A DNA stretch of 64,000 nucleotides from Paenibacillus sp. FSL R5-0766 (GTDB lineage Bacteria; Bacillota; Bacilli; Paenibacillales; Paenibacillaceae): contig NZ_CP150227.1 of assembly GCF_037971845.1 (NCBI RefSeq), positions 3,906,001 through 3,970,000 of the forward strand, written 5' to 3'. The translations under genes and the position numbers were made by a program. This document shows positions 27,711-38,251 of this stretch, in pieces (position 1 is the first letter of the stretch; every line of letters begins with the position of its first letter). The notes under the pieces were generated by a model. The model saw only the letters and a list, made by a program, of their open reading frames with translations. It did no database searches and was not told where the DNA came from.

Positions 27711-27722
27711 TCCAGGTTGTTC

Positions 27723-28790
27723 TTACATACCGTTCGGATATACCATGACCTTCAGACTGCCGCTTTTATTGTGTAATGCGCGCTCCATCGCTTGCTGTGT
27801 CTCTTCGAGTGAATAACGATCTGTAATCAGGGACATCACGTCATGCTGACCGGAACTCAGGAACTCAATTCCTGCCGGATACGTATTGGCATAACGGAAT
27901 ATGCCATAGATATCAACTTCATTGTCCGCAATAAATGGAACATTGAGTGCGATCTCATCCTGTGCAGGCAGGCCCACAATCGCAAGTTTTCCTCCACGTC
28001 GAAGTGAATACAGAGCAGATTGTAGCGCCTTTGGATTCCCAGCTGTTTCCCATGCAGTATCAACACCCACACCACCTGTTAACTCGCGAATCACAGCCAG
28101 CGCATCTTCATTCCGCACATTAATGGTATGAGTGGCCCCCATGCGGCGAGCTGCTTCCAGCCTAACTTCCTCCAGATCCGTTACAATGATCTTCTCTACA
28201 CCGAAAGATTTGGCAGCAGCTACGGCCATGAGTCCAACGGGACCCATGCCCATAATCGCCAGGGTTGTACCCGGAGCCAGTTTACTGCGGCGTGCAGCGT
28301 GAATACCAACAGAGAATGGCTCGTTCATAGCTGCTTCCTCATAAGACAGGTGATCCGGGATCGGGAATACCATATCTTCACGTACCACCATGTATTGTAC
28401 AAATGCCCCATCCACCGGAGGGGTCGCCAGAAATTGTACATCCGGACACAGGTTATAACGACCTTCCTTACATGCCGTGCAGCGTCCGCAAGTCACCCCA
28501 GGCTCAATAGCAACCCGATCCCCTGTTTTCAGACGTGATACGTTCGAGCCAACAGCAGCAATGATCCCAGCACACTCATGACCCAGAATGATCGGTTTCT
28601 CCACCACAAATCTGCCAATGCGTCCATGTTCAAAATAATGCACATCCGAGCCACACACCCCGACAGCCATTACCTGGATTAACACCTCATCCGCTGCCGG
28701 TTGCGGGACGGGTTGTTCCTCAATAATAATGTGTCCTGGCTCTGTCATGACAGCGGCCTTCATGGTCTCGGGTAGTTGATGTTGTCCCAT
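27723..28790 (-). CDS. Zinc-dependent medium-chain dehydrogenase, sorbitol/xylitol dehydrogenase type
   Basis: 355 residues. The catalytic zinc ligands are visible in GVCGSDVHYF (Cys) and LGHECAGI (His-Glu), and a structural-zinc cysteine cluster in CGRCTACKEGRYNLC. The cofactor-binding motif GMGPVGLMA begins the Rossmann domain. Sequence flavour (HYFEHGRIGRFVV) is that of sorbitol/xylitol/L-iditol 2-dehydrogenases, which oxidise polyols to ketoses. The start at 28790 has GAGGAGGAGAACC before it. It lies just downstream of the xylan-degrading glycosidases, so a role with xylitol or other pentitols is plausible but inferred. Confidence 0.88.
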   Translation of the reverse strand: MGQHQLPETMKAAVMTEPGHIIIEEQPVPQPAADEVLIQVMAVGVCGSDVHYFEHGRIGRFVVEKPIILGHECAGIIAAVGSNVSRLKTGDRVAIEPGVTCGRCTACKEGRYNLCPDVQFLATPPVDGAFVQYMVVREDMVFPIPDHLSYEEAAMNEPFSVGIHAARRSKLAPGTTLAIMGMGPVGLMAVAAAKSFGVEKIIVTDLEEVRLEAARRMGATHTINVRNEDALAVIRELTGGVGVDTAWETAGNPKALQSALYSLRRGGKLAIVGLPAQDEIALNVPFIADNEVDIYGIFRYANTYPAGIEFLSSGQHDVMSLITDRYSLEETQQAMERALHNKSGSLKVMVYPNGM

Positions 28791-28895
28791 ACGGTTCTCC
28801 TCCTCATGTATGTCCATGCTGTCTATTGTACATCAAAGAAAACAAGGTATCTTTTTTCTTCATAACACCAAGTTCATCCGCATTCCCAATTCCAC

Positions 28896-31043
28896 TCAAT
28901 AGATTGTTCGACCTTGTTCATCCGCAATGCCGCTCTTGCGATAGAAGTACGTATTGATCATGTCCCGCCATTCCTTGGCATGTTCGGCCTGGTTGTCCTG
29001 TAATGAAGCAACTTTGCTGAAAATAACCGGGTCGATTTTGCCCTCCAGCTGTCTCCATATCTCGGCTAACGCCTCTGCCTGCACAACACCTTCAAAGTGT
29101 GTATCATAAATATGCTGAATGACCGTTTTACCAGAATGCAGAACATGGGTGTACGGCACGTGATGGAAAAATAAGATCAGCTCATCCGGACAGGTGTCTA
29201 CGGACTCATAACGATCAGCATTCTCAGGGTGATACTGTGAAGTGTATCCTGTGCCGCTGTTCACGGTGCGATCTACACCAATGCCATGACAATCGGCAAA
29301 GTGATACGTTCCCCATTTGGAATACTCGTATCCATCTACATTCGGCCCGTAATGATGTTCCGGGTTAACCATCCAGCCTACACCGAGAGGCGCCGTATAA
29401 TTCTCATAGATATCTAGTGAAGTCAAAAGCATGCCCGTAACCTGCCGCACAACTTCGTCTTCATGTCCAAATGTGAGTCTCACCCACTCATCAGCAATCT
29501 CTTCCGCGGACAGCTCCGGGTTCCACGCAAGTCTTCCATATCCATATAGATTCGCCTGCGCGAGTGGATGTCCTGTCCAACAGGCATCTGCACCAATATT
29601 GGATACTGCGGCGAAGCCACTGTATGGTCGTTTATACAGAGAACCGTCCGCGATTCGCTTGATCTCTGAACCTTCTCCTTTGGCATATGTGTCAAAGTCC
29701 AATACTTCTTTCCACTGAGGAACCAGATAACAGAGATGACGTTGTTGCCCGGTATACTCCTGTGTAATCTGAAATTCAATCACCTGATTTGTATTTTCCA
29801 TGGCACCAAACAGCGGGGATACCGCCTCTCTCACCTGAAAGTCCATCGGCCCGTTTTTGATCTGCAAAATGACATTTTCGGCAAAACGCCCGTCCAGCGG
29901 CGTAAAGTGGTCATAAGCTGCACGTGCACGGTCAGTGGAACGATCCCGCCAGTCCTGCTTGCAGTTATAGACAAAGCAACGCCAGATGACCAATCCACCG
30001 AATGGCCGAAGGGCTTCAGCCAGCATGTTCGCACCATCGGCATGATCACGGTTATACGTGAACGGTCCCGGACGATTCTCGGAGTCTGCCTTGATCAGGT
30101 AACCGCCAAAATCCGGAATCGCTGCGTACACCTTGGCCGTTTGAATGTTCCACCATTCCCGTACCTGCGCATCCAGCGGATCAGCCGTACGTAAACCACC
30201 AATCTCAATTGGACTTGCGTAGTTGGCGCTCAGGAACAATCGAATACCATACGCTCTGAATTCAGCGGCAACCTTCGCCACATCACTAAGATAACGTTCT
30301 GTCAGAAACAGACTCTCACGGCGGTGAACATTGACGTTGTTGATCGATATGGCATTGATTCCCGTGGAAGCGAGCAAACGTGCGTAATCCCGGATGCGTC
30401 CCAAGTCCAGCGTGAATTCCCCGTTATCATAGAAAATGGATTCTCCTGCGTAACCACGCTCAATGCTGCCGTCCACGTTATCCCACTGATTAATCATCCG
30501 TAGCGCATTCGTTGGCTGCTCTGTAATGAAGCTCCACTTCTTCACAGCGCTATCCGCCTCATGTGCACTTCCTTGATCCATTGTCAACTCTCGAAGCAGA
30601 TGGAATGCACCATAGAGCACACCTTGGGGGGTCTCTGATCCAATGACCAGCACACCCTCGGTCTCGTTCTCACGAATGATGTACCCTTCTCCTTGAACAG
30701 TTGAACGCTCTGTCTCGCTGAACAACCCGGCCACGGTATCGCTCCCTGTCCAAGTGCCGATTTGTATTGCGGGAGCGGAAGCATGATTGTCCCGTTCACT
30801 TTCCTGAGTATCAGACAGATGACTGACCGACGGTTTCACGCCATATAACCTTTCCAGTCCCCGTGAAAGTTCGGTCAGAGCTGTTGTGATCACTCCATGG
30901 TTCTCTCCCACCAATATCAGCTTGCTCCACGCAGGAGCCGTCTTTTGAGCAAGTCCATTCGCTTCTGGCAATTCAGAGTGATACCCCAGCCACGCATCGT
31001 ACTGTGGACCCGACAAGACAGATTGAACGACGGATTGGCTCAT
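28896..31043 (-). CDS. aguA: Alpha-glucuronidase, glycoside hydrolase family 67
   Basis: 715 residues with the layout of GH67: an N-terminal region, a central (beta/alpha)8 catalytic barrel (about 150-480) and a C-terminal helical domain. Recognisable segments are [49 protein letters not shown] and WRCFVYN. The enzyme removes (4-O-methyl)glucuronic acid from the ends of glucuronoxylo-oligosaccharides; no signal peptide is seen, so it acts inside the cell on imported oligosaccharides. The ATG at 31043 overlaps the xylosidase stop as ATGA, with AAGGAGG upstream, giving translational coupling. The uronate genes 5 kb to the right would use its product. Confidence 0.93.
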   Translation of the reverse strand: MSQSVVQSVLSGPQYDAWLGYHSELPEANGLAQKTAPAWSKLILVGENHGVITTALTELSRGLERLYGVKPSVSHLSDTQESERDNHASAPAIQIGTWTGSDTVAGLFSETERSTVQGEGYIIRENETEGVLVIGSETPQGVLYGAFHLLRELTMDQGSAHEADSAVKKWSFITEQPTNALRMINQWDNVDGSIERGYAGESIFYDNGEFTLDLGRIRDYARLLASTGINAISINNVNVHRRESLFLTERYLSDVAKVAAEFRAYGIRLFLSANYASPIEIGGLRTADPLDAQVREWWNIQTAKVYAAIPDFGGYLIKADSENRPGPFTYNRDHADGANMLAEALRPFGGLVIWRCFVYNCKQDWRDRSTDRARAAYDHFTPLDGRFAENVILQIKNGPMDFQVREAVSPLFGAMENTNQVIEFQITQEYTGQQRHLCYLVPQWKEVLDFDTYAKGEGSEIKRIADGSLYKRPYSGFAAVSNIGADACWTGHPLAQANLYGYGRLAWNPELSAEEIADEWVRLTFGHEDEVVRQVTGMLLTSLDIYENYTAPLGVGWMVNPEHHYGPNVDGYEYSKWGTYHFADCHGIGVDRTVNSGTGYTSQYHPENADRYESVDTCPDELILFFHHVPYTHVLHSGKTVIQHIYDTHFEGVVQAEALAEIWRQLEGKIDPVIFSKVASLQDNQAEHAKEWRDMINTYFYRKSGIADEQGRTIY

Positions 31044-33229
31044 TGTACCGCCTCCTTGCTCGCATAGATCTGCGCAAGGCGATTCCCTTTTCCTTCGAGT
31101 AGCCATAGAATCGACGTTACACCACGCGGATAGTACTTGCTGCCAACCGCCACACCAGACAGGATCTGGTCACTCCAGCACCAGTAGGATTCCTCCGGAT
31201 GCAGAAGCCAGTTGACATGAGCCGCGTCTGCTGCCTTGCCTGTCTCATTCCATTCCACACCCAGCAGCTCTCTAGCGATAAACTGGGACAAATAGATTTT
31301 GCTCAGCCACGAGTTATTGCTTGTTGAGGACAGTTTCCAGCCCCCATCTTCGAACAGACATGTTGCCGGTACAAGAACCGTGTTCAGATGAGTTTGGAGT
31401 GCTTTCAGATAAGGTCCAAAACGACCATTGACATCCAGTGCTGCTTCACAGCCTGTAAAGTACGGGAACACCAAACCTTCAATCGCCGGAATGATTCGAG
31501 AATCATTATTTTCTGCAATAACAGCTGGAATGTAGCCGCCATCAGTCAACTGTGCAGCAATACTGGCAGCGCAGCGATCCGCTTGAAGCCCTGCTTGATG
31601 GGACAGATCGGCCAACTTCTCAGTTGCGAACAGCTTCTCCAATGCAACATAGACCGCCCAACATTTACCCGCCAGATAGATATTATTGCGAGACTGACCA
31701 AGTGACACATCCAGGCTATCGTAAGTTGTAATCTCCGCTCCACCTTGGGTGCGGCTGCTATCCAGACCCATCAGACCGTTACGCTGCTCTGCGTCGGGAT
31801 GGTCACGATTAAGCATGCTTTCGAAGCAATCCTGGATAACAGGCAACATGTTTTTCACAAAAGCTTGATCCTGTGTCTGTTCAATGTATACTGTCGCGCA
31901 GCAGAGCCAGTTCACCAGTTCCTCGTGGCTCATCTGTGAGAAACAGTCGTCAATGCCAACCAGCTCATATGCCGAGTGTCCAGGGCGTGAGAACACATTG
32001 GCAACACCAATATCATGGGTAAAGGTAATTCCGCCCGGATATAACTTCTCTTCCCCCGGGAAACGAACCTGATCCGTATAACTGTATCGTTTCACAAACC
32101 ACTCCAGCTCATTACGCACCGTCCATGGATTCAAGGCAAGCTCGAAGTACAACTGATCAGCCGTCAGATCAAGTGTGTTCATCATCCGATACTCCCCTTC
32201 GTTCACCACCCAGAGTGGCTCACCATCGGCATCCAGCAGTTGAGTACTGGCATAATAGCTGTGAATGGAATGAGCAAGCATGAATGATTGATCTTCGGTC
32301 AAAGCAGCCGATCCAAGGCGTTGTTCAACCTCTCCACAGGATGCAGTCAACTCACTGAAGCGTTGAAGTGCATACTCTCCTGCAGCCTGAATATCGGAGA
32401 AGTACCGCGTATACCAATACGTTGTGTCCATTCCTGTCGTCACAATGCCCCCGCGATAGAAACATACTGCGAATTGATACGTACGTTTCTCTCCAGCCGG
32501 AACCTCCATCAGTAGTGCAGCTGTTGAACCAAGTCCAAATGCCAGATTCTCCTGATGTTTCTCCTGCAACAGTTTCTCCAGCGTAAATCCGCGTGCGGGC
32601 CACAGTCCGTCATCTGCTGACATAATCGCTGTAAGTCGACCTTGTCCCACACCTGTGATGGAGCCACCTTCCGGTCCCCCAATCAGACGCATCGCAGAGT
32701 ACGGATCATTGCCCTGATAACCAAAGTAGGCTTTGCGGGATTGTTGACCTTCCGTATTATCAATTGTCATCTCAACCAATACGGCAGGTACGAGTGCATC
32801 CATTAATTCTTCACGATCCCCATTCGTTGGATCAGGTACTGGACGTACAGGCGAGTAGATACGGAACGTCAGATCTCCAGCAGTCCACGTATCCGTACCT
32901 GAGGTAAATTCACGCGTAATATCTTCATCGCGAAAAGCCGTAATAAGAGGTTGTGGAACTTTGGTCGCTGTTGTCGACGCCGGGTCCCCATTTTCCAACT
33001 TCTCTACATCATAGCGGCTGCTCTCATCCTCGGAAGCTTCATAAAAAGGAAGCGCCTGATAATTGTCGCCATCGCGAGATTGTAATCCAATATATACATT
33101 CTGGTCAGCCGGCTTGCCGAGTTCAAGACCCAGCCCGCCTTTGGCTCCTTTGTAACCCAGTGTAAAACTCGCAAAAGCACCAATCGGTGCGTGATGTGCA
33201 TTATAAAAGATGGATTTGAATGTGCTCAT
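31040..33229 (-). CDS. Beta-xylosidase, glycoside hydrolase family 52
   Basis: 729 residues, close to the 705-residue Geobacillus GH52 xylosidase. Diagnostic segments are [70 protein letters not shown] and [11 protein letters not shown]. By family knowledge the nucleophile is the Glu in VNEGEYR and the acid/base is the Asp in TTYDSLD. It releases xylose from the non-reducing end of xylo-oligosaccharides. No signal peptide, so intracellular. First gene of the xylosidase-glucuronidase pair, divergent from an AraC regulator 221 bases away. GH52 is a small family restricted mostly to bacilli. Confidence 0.94.
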   Translation of the reverse strand: MSTFKSIFYNAHHAPIGAFASFTLGYKGAKGGLGLELGKPADQNVYIGLQSRDGDNYQALPFYEASEDESSRYDVEKLENGDPASTTATKVPQPLITAFRDEDITREFTSGTDTWTAGDLTFRIYSPVRPVPDPTNGDREELMDALVPAVLVEMTIDNTEGQQSRKAYFGYQGNDPYSAMRLIGGPEGGSITGVGQGRLTAIMSADDGLWPARGFTLEKLLQEKHQENLAFGLGSTAALLMEVPAGEKRTYQFAVCFYRGGIVTTGMDTTYWYTRYFSDIQAAGEYALQRFSELTASCGEVEQRLGSAALTEDQSFMLAHSIHSYYASTQLLDADGEPLWVVNEGEYRMMNTLDLTADQLYFELALNPWTVRNELEWFVKRYSYTDQVRFPGEEKLYPGGITFTHDIGVANVFSRPGHSAYELVGIDDCFSQMSHEELVNWLCCATVYIEQTQDQAFVKNMLPVIQDCFESMLNRDHPDAEQRNGLMGLDSSRTQGGAEITTYDSLDVSLGQSRNNIYLAGKCWAVYVALEKLFATEKLADLSHQAGLQADRCAASIAAQLTDGGYIPAVIAENNDSRIIPAIEGLVFPYFTGCEAALDVNGRFGPYLKALQTHLNTVLVPATCLFEDGGWKLSSTSNNSWLSKIYLSQFIARELLGVEWNETGKAADAAHVNWLLHPEESYWCWSDQILSGVAVGSKYYPRGVTSILWLLEGKGNRLAQIYASKEAVQ

Positions 33230-33349
33230 GAATCATAACCCCTCTCAGAATGGTATGCATACGTTTTCATTAGCCCCATCCTAACACGTGGTTCCACCTC
33301 CGACCATGATCAAATCAATCGGATATTTACCCAAATCAAGCTGATAGAC

Positions 33350-33372
33350 TATAATGAATTAAAGCGGTTACA
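33350..33372 (+). promoter_or_regulatory. Promoter -10 and cre site ahead of the AraC gene
   Basis: TATAAT at 33350-33355 is preceded 18 bases upstream by TTTACC. At 33359-33372, TTAAAGCGGTTACA matches the CcpA cre consensus at 13 of 14 positions and would overlap the transcription start. Glucose repression of the AraC activator, and indirectly of the glycosidases, is the likely effect. Confidence 0.55.
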
Positions 33373-33400
33373 CAAAAACATTCCATTTGATATAAGTGCA

Positions 33401-33425
33401 TGTTCAAAATCGCACTTTTTGAACA
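33401..33425. repeat. Short palindrome related to the 56360 repeat ends
   Basis: TGTTCAAAA and TTTTTGAACA flank a short centre. The arms match the terminal inverted repeats of the 167-bp element at 56360-56526, so this may be a minimal derivative. It sits in the leader of the AraC gene. Confidence 0.4.
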
Positions 33426-33450
33426 ACCTCTAAATAAAGGAGGATCTTCC

Positions 33451-34362
33451 ATGTCTTCAACGTATTTGCCTCCTACTTTGGGAGAAAGTGTCCATGAAGT
33501 TTTTTATCCAGATGTGCAAACAACGGTTAATCTGTTCGCCATTCATTTACGAAGTGTCGGTACGGACTGGGATTATCCGGCGCATGAGCACCCTCAATAT
33601 GAATTGAATTATGTCACGGAAGGCGAGCAACGCATGATGGTGAACGGCACCCTATATATTCAAAAGGCTGGCGAACTACTCCTGATTCCTCCGGGAAGTA
33701 TTCATTCCAGCCAGAGCCATAACGGCAAGGGATTCACGTATTTTTGCATGCATTTTGACATTGATGATCAGTTGTTCCTATCGTTGCTTGCGCGCATCAA
33801 ACAAGTACGATTCAGTGCAGATAGTCCGGTTACGCAGCAGATCGAGCCTGTTTTGCGCAAATTGATGTCATCTGCGGATGATGAAGTAGCAAGTACAATG
33901 GTGCAGCGCATGCAGTTGCAATCTGCGGTATTTGAACTATTTGGCCATCTGTGGGAGGCGGTCTCGCAAGAGGCAGCGCAATGGTTTACCGACGGACACG
34001 AGAAGATCGAACTCGCCCACCAGATTCGTAATCGATTGCAAGGCCTGATGAGTCAGCAATTCAAACAGGGACACAAGTCCAACGGTCACTATGGCATTGA
34101 TGATATAGCAGCAGAGCTGGGCATCAGTTCTTCTCACTGTAATCGAGTGTTTAAGGAGGTGTTCGGTCAGTCTCCACGTGCTGTATTGTCCCAGTTGGTT
34201 TTGCATGAAGCGAAGCTTCTTCTGGGCAATCCGAAGCTGTCCGTTCAAAATATTGCCGTCATGCTTGGTTATAAGGATATCGCCCATTTCAGTCGTCAGT
34301 TCAAGCGCTGGTCCGGCATGTCACCATCCCGTTACCGACAGGAACAGCCTGCTCTGGAATGA
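33451..34362 (+). CDS. AraC-family transcriptional regulator, cupin plus HTH
   Basis: 303 residues. The N-terminal AraC-type cupin (about 25-125, with HEHPQYELNYVTEGEQRM and LLIPPGSIHS) should bind a sugar ligand. The C-terminal double helix-turn-helix occupies about 205-300 (IDDIAAELGISSSHCNRVFK and a second helix pair ending in HFSRQFKRWSGMSPSRYR). The start at 33451 follows AAAGGAGGATC. It is divergent from the xylosidase-glucuronidase operon, so it is the likely activator sensing xylo-oligosaccharide or aldouronate. Confidence 0.9.
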   Translation: MSSTYLPPTLGESVHEVFYPDVQTTVNLFAIHLRSVGTDWDYPAHEHPQYELNYVTEGEQRMMVNGTLYIQKAGELLLIPPGSIHSSQSHNGKGFTYFCMHFDIDDQLFLSLLARIKQVRFSADSPVTQQIEPVLRKLMSSADDEVASTMVQRMQLQSAVFELFGHLWEAVSQEAAQWFTDGHEKIELAHQIRNRLQGLMSQQFKQGHKSNGHYGIDDIAAELGISSSHCNRVFKEVFGQSPRAVLSQLVLHEAKLLLGNPKLSVQNIAVMLGYKDIAHFSRQFKRWSGMSPSRYRQEQPALE

Positions 34363-34384
34363 AGTCCAGTAGCAGGCTGTTTGT
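34343..34384. terminator. Bidirectional terminator, overlapping the AraC gene end
   Basis: Arms AACAGCCTGCT and AGCAGGCTGTT with an inner CTGGA/TCCAG pair give a stem followed by a T-rich stretch. It begins inside the last codons of the AraC gene and serves the convergent aldehyde dehydrogenase gene as well. Confidence 0.8.
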
Positions 34385-34396
34385 CTTTCTTATTTT

Positions 34397-35800
34397 TTAT
34401 TTCAACAAACGCTTAATCAACTTCAGCTTGTTATCATACGGTGGATACAGAATCGGCAGATTCAATTTGGTGCTTTTTTTCAGTACACTTTTGAGATGAG
34501 AGAAGGTTTCGAAGCTGTACTGCCCATGATACGAACCAACACCCGAATGACCAACACCACCAAACGGCAGACGCGGATTAGCAACATGCGTGATGGTGTC
34601 GTTAATGCAGCCGCCTCCAAAAGAAACTTCACGCAGCACTTTGTCCTGAATCTGGGTGTCGGAAGTAAACAGATACAAGGCGAGTGGTTTCGGCCGCTTG
34701 ACGATTTCTACAATGGCTTCATCGAGATTACGGTAGCTAATGATCGGCAGAATCGGTCCAAAAATCTCATCTTCCATCGTTGCTGCTTCCCAGGACTCCG
34801 CATCAATCAGCGTAGGTTCAATGAAGCGATCTTCCTCATCCGAAGCTCCCCCATAGATCACTTTGGCGTGATCCCGTTCAATCAGAGTTGTCAGACGTTT
34901 AAAATGTCCCTTGTTCACGATTCGCCCATAGTCCTTGTTGTGCTGGATATCCGAACCAAAGAAAGACACGATTGCTGCCTTCATCTCTGTAATTAACGCT
35001 TCCTTCACGCGCTCATGCACAAGTAAATAATCGGGTGCGATACAGGTCTGTCCTGTATTGAGCAGTTTGCCCCATATAATGCGCTCAGCTGCTACTTTGA
35101 TATCCGCCTGTTCATCCACGATGACAGGGCTCTTGCCTCCAAGTTCTAACGTAACGGGAACGAGATTTTTGGCAGCTGCCTCCATCACAATCTTGCCTAC
35201 CGGTACACTGCCTGTAAAAAAGATATAGTCGAATGGCGCGTTAATCAGCGCTGTCGTTGTATCTTTTGCACCATCAAGCACTTGTACGTATGCCGGTTCG
35301 AACACGCTCGCAATCATTTCACGTACAACAGCGGACACCGCAGGTGTATTCTCTGACGCTTTGAGCACGGCTGTGTTACCTGCTGCAATCGCACCAACCA
35401 ATGGTTCGATTAAGAGTTGAAAAGGATAATTAAACGGTCCGATAATTAGAACCGCCCCGTAGGGTTCGGGTATGATATAACTTTTCGAACCAAGGAGTGC
35501 CATTTGCGTTTTCACTTTAACGGGTTTCACCCATTTATTCACTTTACGAATGGTGTGTGTGATGCTATCCATCATAAATCCGATCTCGGTTGTGTAGGAT
35601 TCGAACTCACTTTTGCCCAAATCCTGATAGAGAGCTTCTGTCAGTCTGGATTCGTACTTTTGAATGGCCTGCTTCAGTTGGGTCAGACGGGCAATTCGAG
35701 CTTCTGCCGATCGTGTTGCCCCGGAACGAAAGAACTGTCGTTGCTGCTCCAAGATCTGTTCAACTTCCTGACTGGTTACTTCCTGTATCGTCGTTGTCAT
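34397..35800 (-). CDS. NAD(P)-dependent aldehyde dehydrogenase (ALDH3-like)
   Basis: 467 residues. The general-base glutamate lies in TLELGGKSP (about residue 219) and the nucleophilic cysteine in NTGQTCIAPDY (about 253). The short N-terminus and the basic C-terminus (LIKRLLK) are typical of ALDH3-type enzymes, which oxidise medium- and long-chain or aromatic aldehydes. GAGGAG precedes the ATG. An ArsR-type regulator gene lies 90 bases upstream on the same strand, so the pair is likely co-transcribed and possibly derepressed by a toxic aldehyde or another ligand. Substrate inferred only broadly. Confidence 0.9.
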   Translation of the reverse strand: MTTTIQEVTSQEVEQILEQQRQFFRSGATRSAEARIARLTQLKQAIQKYESRLTEALYQDLGKSEFESYTTEIGFMMDSITHTIRKVNKWVKPVKVKTQMALLGSKSYIIPEPYGAVLIIGPFNYPFQLLIEPLVGAIAAGNTAVLKASENTPAVSAVVREMIASVFEPAYVQVLDGAKDTTTALINAPFDYIFFTGSVPVGKIVMEAAAKNLVPVTLELGGKSPVIVDEQADIKVAAERIIWGKLLNTGQTCIAPDYLLVHERVKEALITEMKAAIVSFFGSDIQHNKDYGRIVNKGHFKRLTTLIERDHAKVIYGGASDEEDRFIEPTLIDAESWEAATMEDEIFGPILPIISYRNLDEAIVEIVKRPKPLALYLFTSDTQIQDKVLREVSFGGGCINDTITHVANPRLPFGGVGHSGVGSYHGQYSFETFSHLKSVLKKSTKLNLPILYPPYDNKLKLIKRLLK

Positions 35801-35890
35801 ATATACATACTCCTCTATTCATTATTGATCAAGCGTTTAAACTTACGAACCTATAAGACACATGCAAAAGCATGTTTGATCACTATTACT

Positions 35891-36193
35891 CTACAGACAC
35901 TCTTCTTCCAAAGCAGCTACCAGTTCCTTCAGCAGTTCCACCGATGCATTCAATGAAGCCGAATAATAGCGCTGTGTCCCCTTCTGTTCCACAGATATAA
36001 GTCCCTTCTCTAACAACAGCTTGAGATGATGAGATATGGCTGGGCGGGATAGGCTGGATTGTTCGGTAATTTCATTTACCGTCATTCTGCCCTTCTCGGT
36101 AAGTGTCAGCAAAATGGATTGACGATGGTTGTCACTTAACACCTGAAATAACGGAATACAGGTTTGAAAAACGCTAATTGCTTTTTGTCCCAC
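35891..36193 (-). CDS. ArsR-family HTH regulator
   Basis: 100 residues covering one winged helix-turn-helix, with the recognition helix in SSLSRPAISHHLKLLLEKG. No CxC metal motif of the ArsR/SmtB type is present before it, so ligand sensing is probably not by the classical arsenic or zinc sites. It sits directly upstream of the aldehyde dehydrogenase gene on the same strand and probably controls it. An alternative is global repression as in other non-metal ArsR proteins. Confidence 0.87.
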   Translation of the reverse strand: MGQKAISVFQTCIPLFQVLSDNHRQSILLTLTEKGRMTVNEITEQSSLSRPAISHHLKLLLEKGLISVEQKGTQRYYSASLNASVELLKELVAALEEECL

Positions 36194-36360
36194 GGTTTCA
36201 CCTCTATACTATTTCTTCTTCATTATTTCTACGTCTATTTTCTCCGTTTGGTGTCTGTTGGTTTAAACATTCGAACCTAATGACTGAATTGTACTCTTTA
36301 ATTACTTGAACTGCAAGTGAACCATCAACTAAATTTAATATAATACTTATAAAGCGCTTC

Positions 36361-36388
36361 CATACTACCATACAAGTATGGTAGTATG
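36361..36388. promoter_or_regulatory. GntR operator, perfect 13-base inverted repeat
   Basis: CATACTACCATAC and GTATGGTAGTATG are perfect reverse complements separated by AA, 20 bases before the GTG start of the GntR gene. A TATAAT at 36339-36344 lies just upstream, so bound regulator would block transcription. A cre-like match (11 of 14) overlaps at 36349-36362. It is the most convincing operator in this region. Confidence 0.75.
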
Positions 36389-36408
36389 TCATTGAAGGAG
36401 TTGAAGTT

Positions 36409-37143
36409 GTGGAATATACCCCAAAGTTATCATCCAAAACCGGTTTGTTGCCTGTTGCGAGCAATATGTCTTCCATGAATAATAAGCAGTCTTACTCAAC
36501 GCGAGATGTCGTTTACTTCACGCTGAAACAACTCATTTTGAGTTTGAAAATGCCTCCGGGAACAGCTATTTCTGAGAAGGAAATTTCGCTGGAGTTCCAG
36601 GTCAGCCGGACACCTGTTCGAGAAAGTTTTGTAAGGCTTGCACAGGAAGGTCTGCTGGAAGTGTATCCACAGCGTGGCACATACGTCTCTCTGATTCAGG
36701 TCGATCTCGTTGAGGAAGCACGGTTCATGCGTGAACAGCTCGAACGAGCCGTAATCAGGCTCGCCTGCGAGAACTTTCCGAACGAACAGATGGTAGCTCT
36801 TGAACAGAACCTTGCGTGGCAACAGGAATGCAGGGTCAAACCGGATGATGAACGAATGTTCCAATTGGATGAGGAATTCCATAGCACTCTTTTTGCAGGC
36901 TGCAACAAAAGCAACACCTGGACTGTTATCCAGCAGATGAATGTACATTTGAATCGAAGTCGCATGTTACGCCTGTCCTCGGACCACCAGTGGGATCACC
37001 TGATTGAACAGCACCGGTCTATGGTCAAGGCCATTCAGCAGCATGATGCCGACACAGCAGAGCGACTGATGCAGGAACATTTGCATTTAACTGTCACCGA
37101 TTTGGCTGTCCTGCAGGATACATATCCGTCCTATTTTCAATGA
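36409..37143 (+). CDS. GntR-family regulator (FCD type), probable uronate repressor
   Basis: 244 residues from a GTG start, with GAAGGAG 8 bases upstream. N-terminal winged helix (about 35-100, SEKEISLEFQVSRTPVRESFV) plus a C-terminal all-helical FCD ligand domain (about 105-235) carrying metal-binding histidines (FHSTLF, HLHLT). The gene heads an operon with mannonate dehydratase and an SDR mannonate oxidoreductase, so it is likely an UxuR/ExuR/KdgR-like repressor released by a hexuronate intermediate. The palindrome at 36361 supports autoregulation. Confidence 0.88.
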   Translation: MEYTPKLSSKTGLLPVASNMSSMNNKQSYSTRDVVYFTLKQLILSLKMPPGTAISEKEISLEFQVSRTPVRESFVRLAQEGLLEVYPQRGTYVSLIQVDLVEEARFMREQLERAVIRLACENFPNEQMVALEQNLAWQQECRVKPDDERMFQLDEEFHSTLFAGCNKSNTWTVIQQMNVHLNRSRMLRLSSDHQWDHLIEQHRSMVKAIQQHDADTAERLMQEHLHLTVTDLAVLQDTYPSYFQ

Positions 37144-37183
37144 CTGAATTTTTCTTCCTACTATTCATGATGAGGTGAACGTG

Positions 37184-38251
37184 ATGAGAATGGTTTTTCG
37201 CTGGTTCGGCGAAGGTAATGATACGGTAACGCTGGATCATATCCGGCAGATTCCGGGTGTTGAAGGTATTGTGTGGGCACTGCACGATGTTCCAGCTGGT
37301 GAGGAATGGCCGATGGACAAAATACTCGCTGTCAAAACAGCAGCGGACAAGGCCGGGTTACATCTGGATGTCGTTGAGAGTGTGAACATCCATGAGGATA
37401 TCAAGTTAGGCCTGCCATCAAGGGATAAATACATTGCGAACTATATTAAAACAATGGAGAAACTGGCTCAAGTTGGTGTGAAGGTCATCTGTTACAACTT
37501 TATGCCGATCTTCGACTGGCTTCGCACGGATATGCACAAGGAAATGGAGGATGGCTCAACGGCCCTCTTCTATGAGCACAGTAAACTCGCAGATATAGAA
37601 CCTCTAGAACTCGTTCGACGCATTACGGAAAACTCCGCACTCACCATGCCAGGTTGGGAACCAGAACGATTGCAGTATTTAACAGGTCTGTTCGAAGCCT
37701 ACAAGGATGTAACCGAGGATCATATGTGGGAGCACGCACGTTATTTCTTGCAAGAGATTATGCCTACAGCCGAACGGCTGGGGATTCGAATGGCCATCCA
37801 TCCGGATGACCCGCCATGGCCAATCTTTGGATTACCAAAGATTATTACAAGTCAGGAGAATGTTCGGAAATATTTGAATCTTTATGATAGCCCTTACCAT
37901 AGCGTGACGTTATGCAGCGGCTCTTTGGGAGCGAATGCCGATAATGACATCATCGGGATGATACACGAGTTCAAGGATCGGATTCCATTTGCCCACATTC
38001 GTAATGTAAAAATCTACGATAATGGCGACTTTATTGAAACCTCACATCGCAGTCAGGATGGCAGTGTTGATATTGCAGGGGTTGTTGAGGCTTATCACGA
38101 TATCGGTTATGAAGGTTATGCAAGACCCGACCACGGTCGTCATCTCTGGGGAGAACAGTGCCGACCTGGTTATGGACTCTATGACCGGGCTTTGGGGATC
38201 ATGTATCTCTGGGGCGTCTGGGATTCCCTGCAAAGGAGGGCAAAAGCATGA
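37184..38251 (+). CDS. uxuA: Mannonate dehydratase
   Basis: 355 residues. The enzyme dehydrates D-mannonate to 2-keto-3-deoxygluconate in glucuronate catabolism. Segments typical of UxuA include [15 protein letters not shown] at the start, [48 protein letters not shown] and DHGRHLWGE, where conserved His, Cys and Asp bind the metal. I use the ATG at 37184, six bases after GAGGTG, rather than upstream GTG codons. Its TGA overlaps the next ATG, so the SDR is co-translated. It takes the uronate released by the GH67 enzyme at 28896; glucuronate isomerase and the later enzymes are not in this window. Confidence 0.94.
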   Translation: MRMVFRWFGEGNDTVTLDHIRQIPGVEGIVWALHDVPAGEEWPMDKILAVKTAADKAGLHLDVVESVNIHEDIKLGLPSRDKYIANYIKTMEKLAQVGVKVICYNFMPIFDWLRTDMHKEMEDGSTALFYEHSKLADIEPLELVRRITENSALTMPGWEPERLQYLTGLFEAYKDVTEDHMWEHARYFLQEIMPTAERLGIRMAIHPDDPPWPIFGLPKIITSQENVRKYLNLYDSPYHSVTLCSGSLGANADNDIIGMIHEFKDRIPFAHIRNVKIYDNGDFIETSHRSQDGSVDIAGVVEAYHDIGYEGYARPDHGRHLWGEQCRPGYGLYDRALGIMYLWGVWDSLQRRAKA

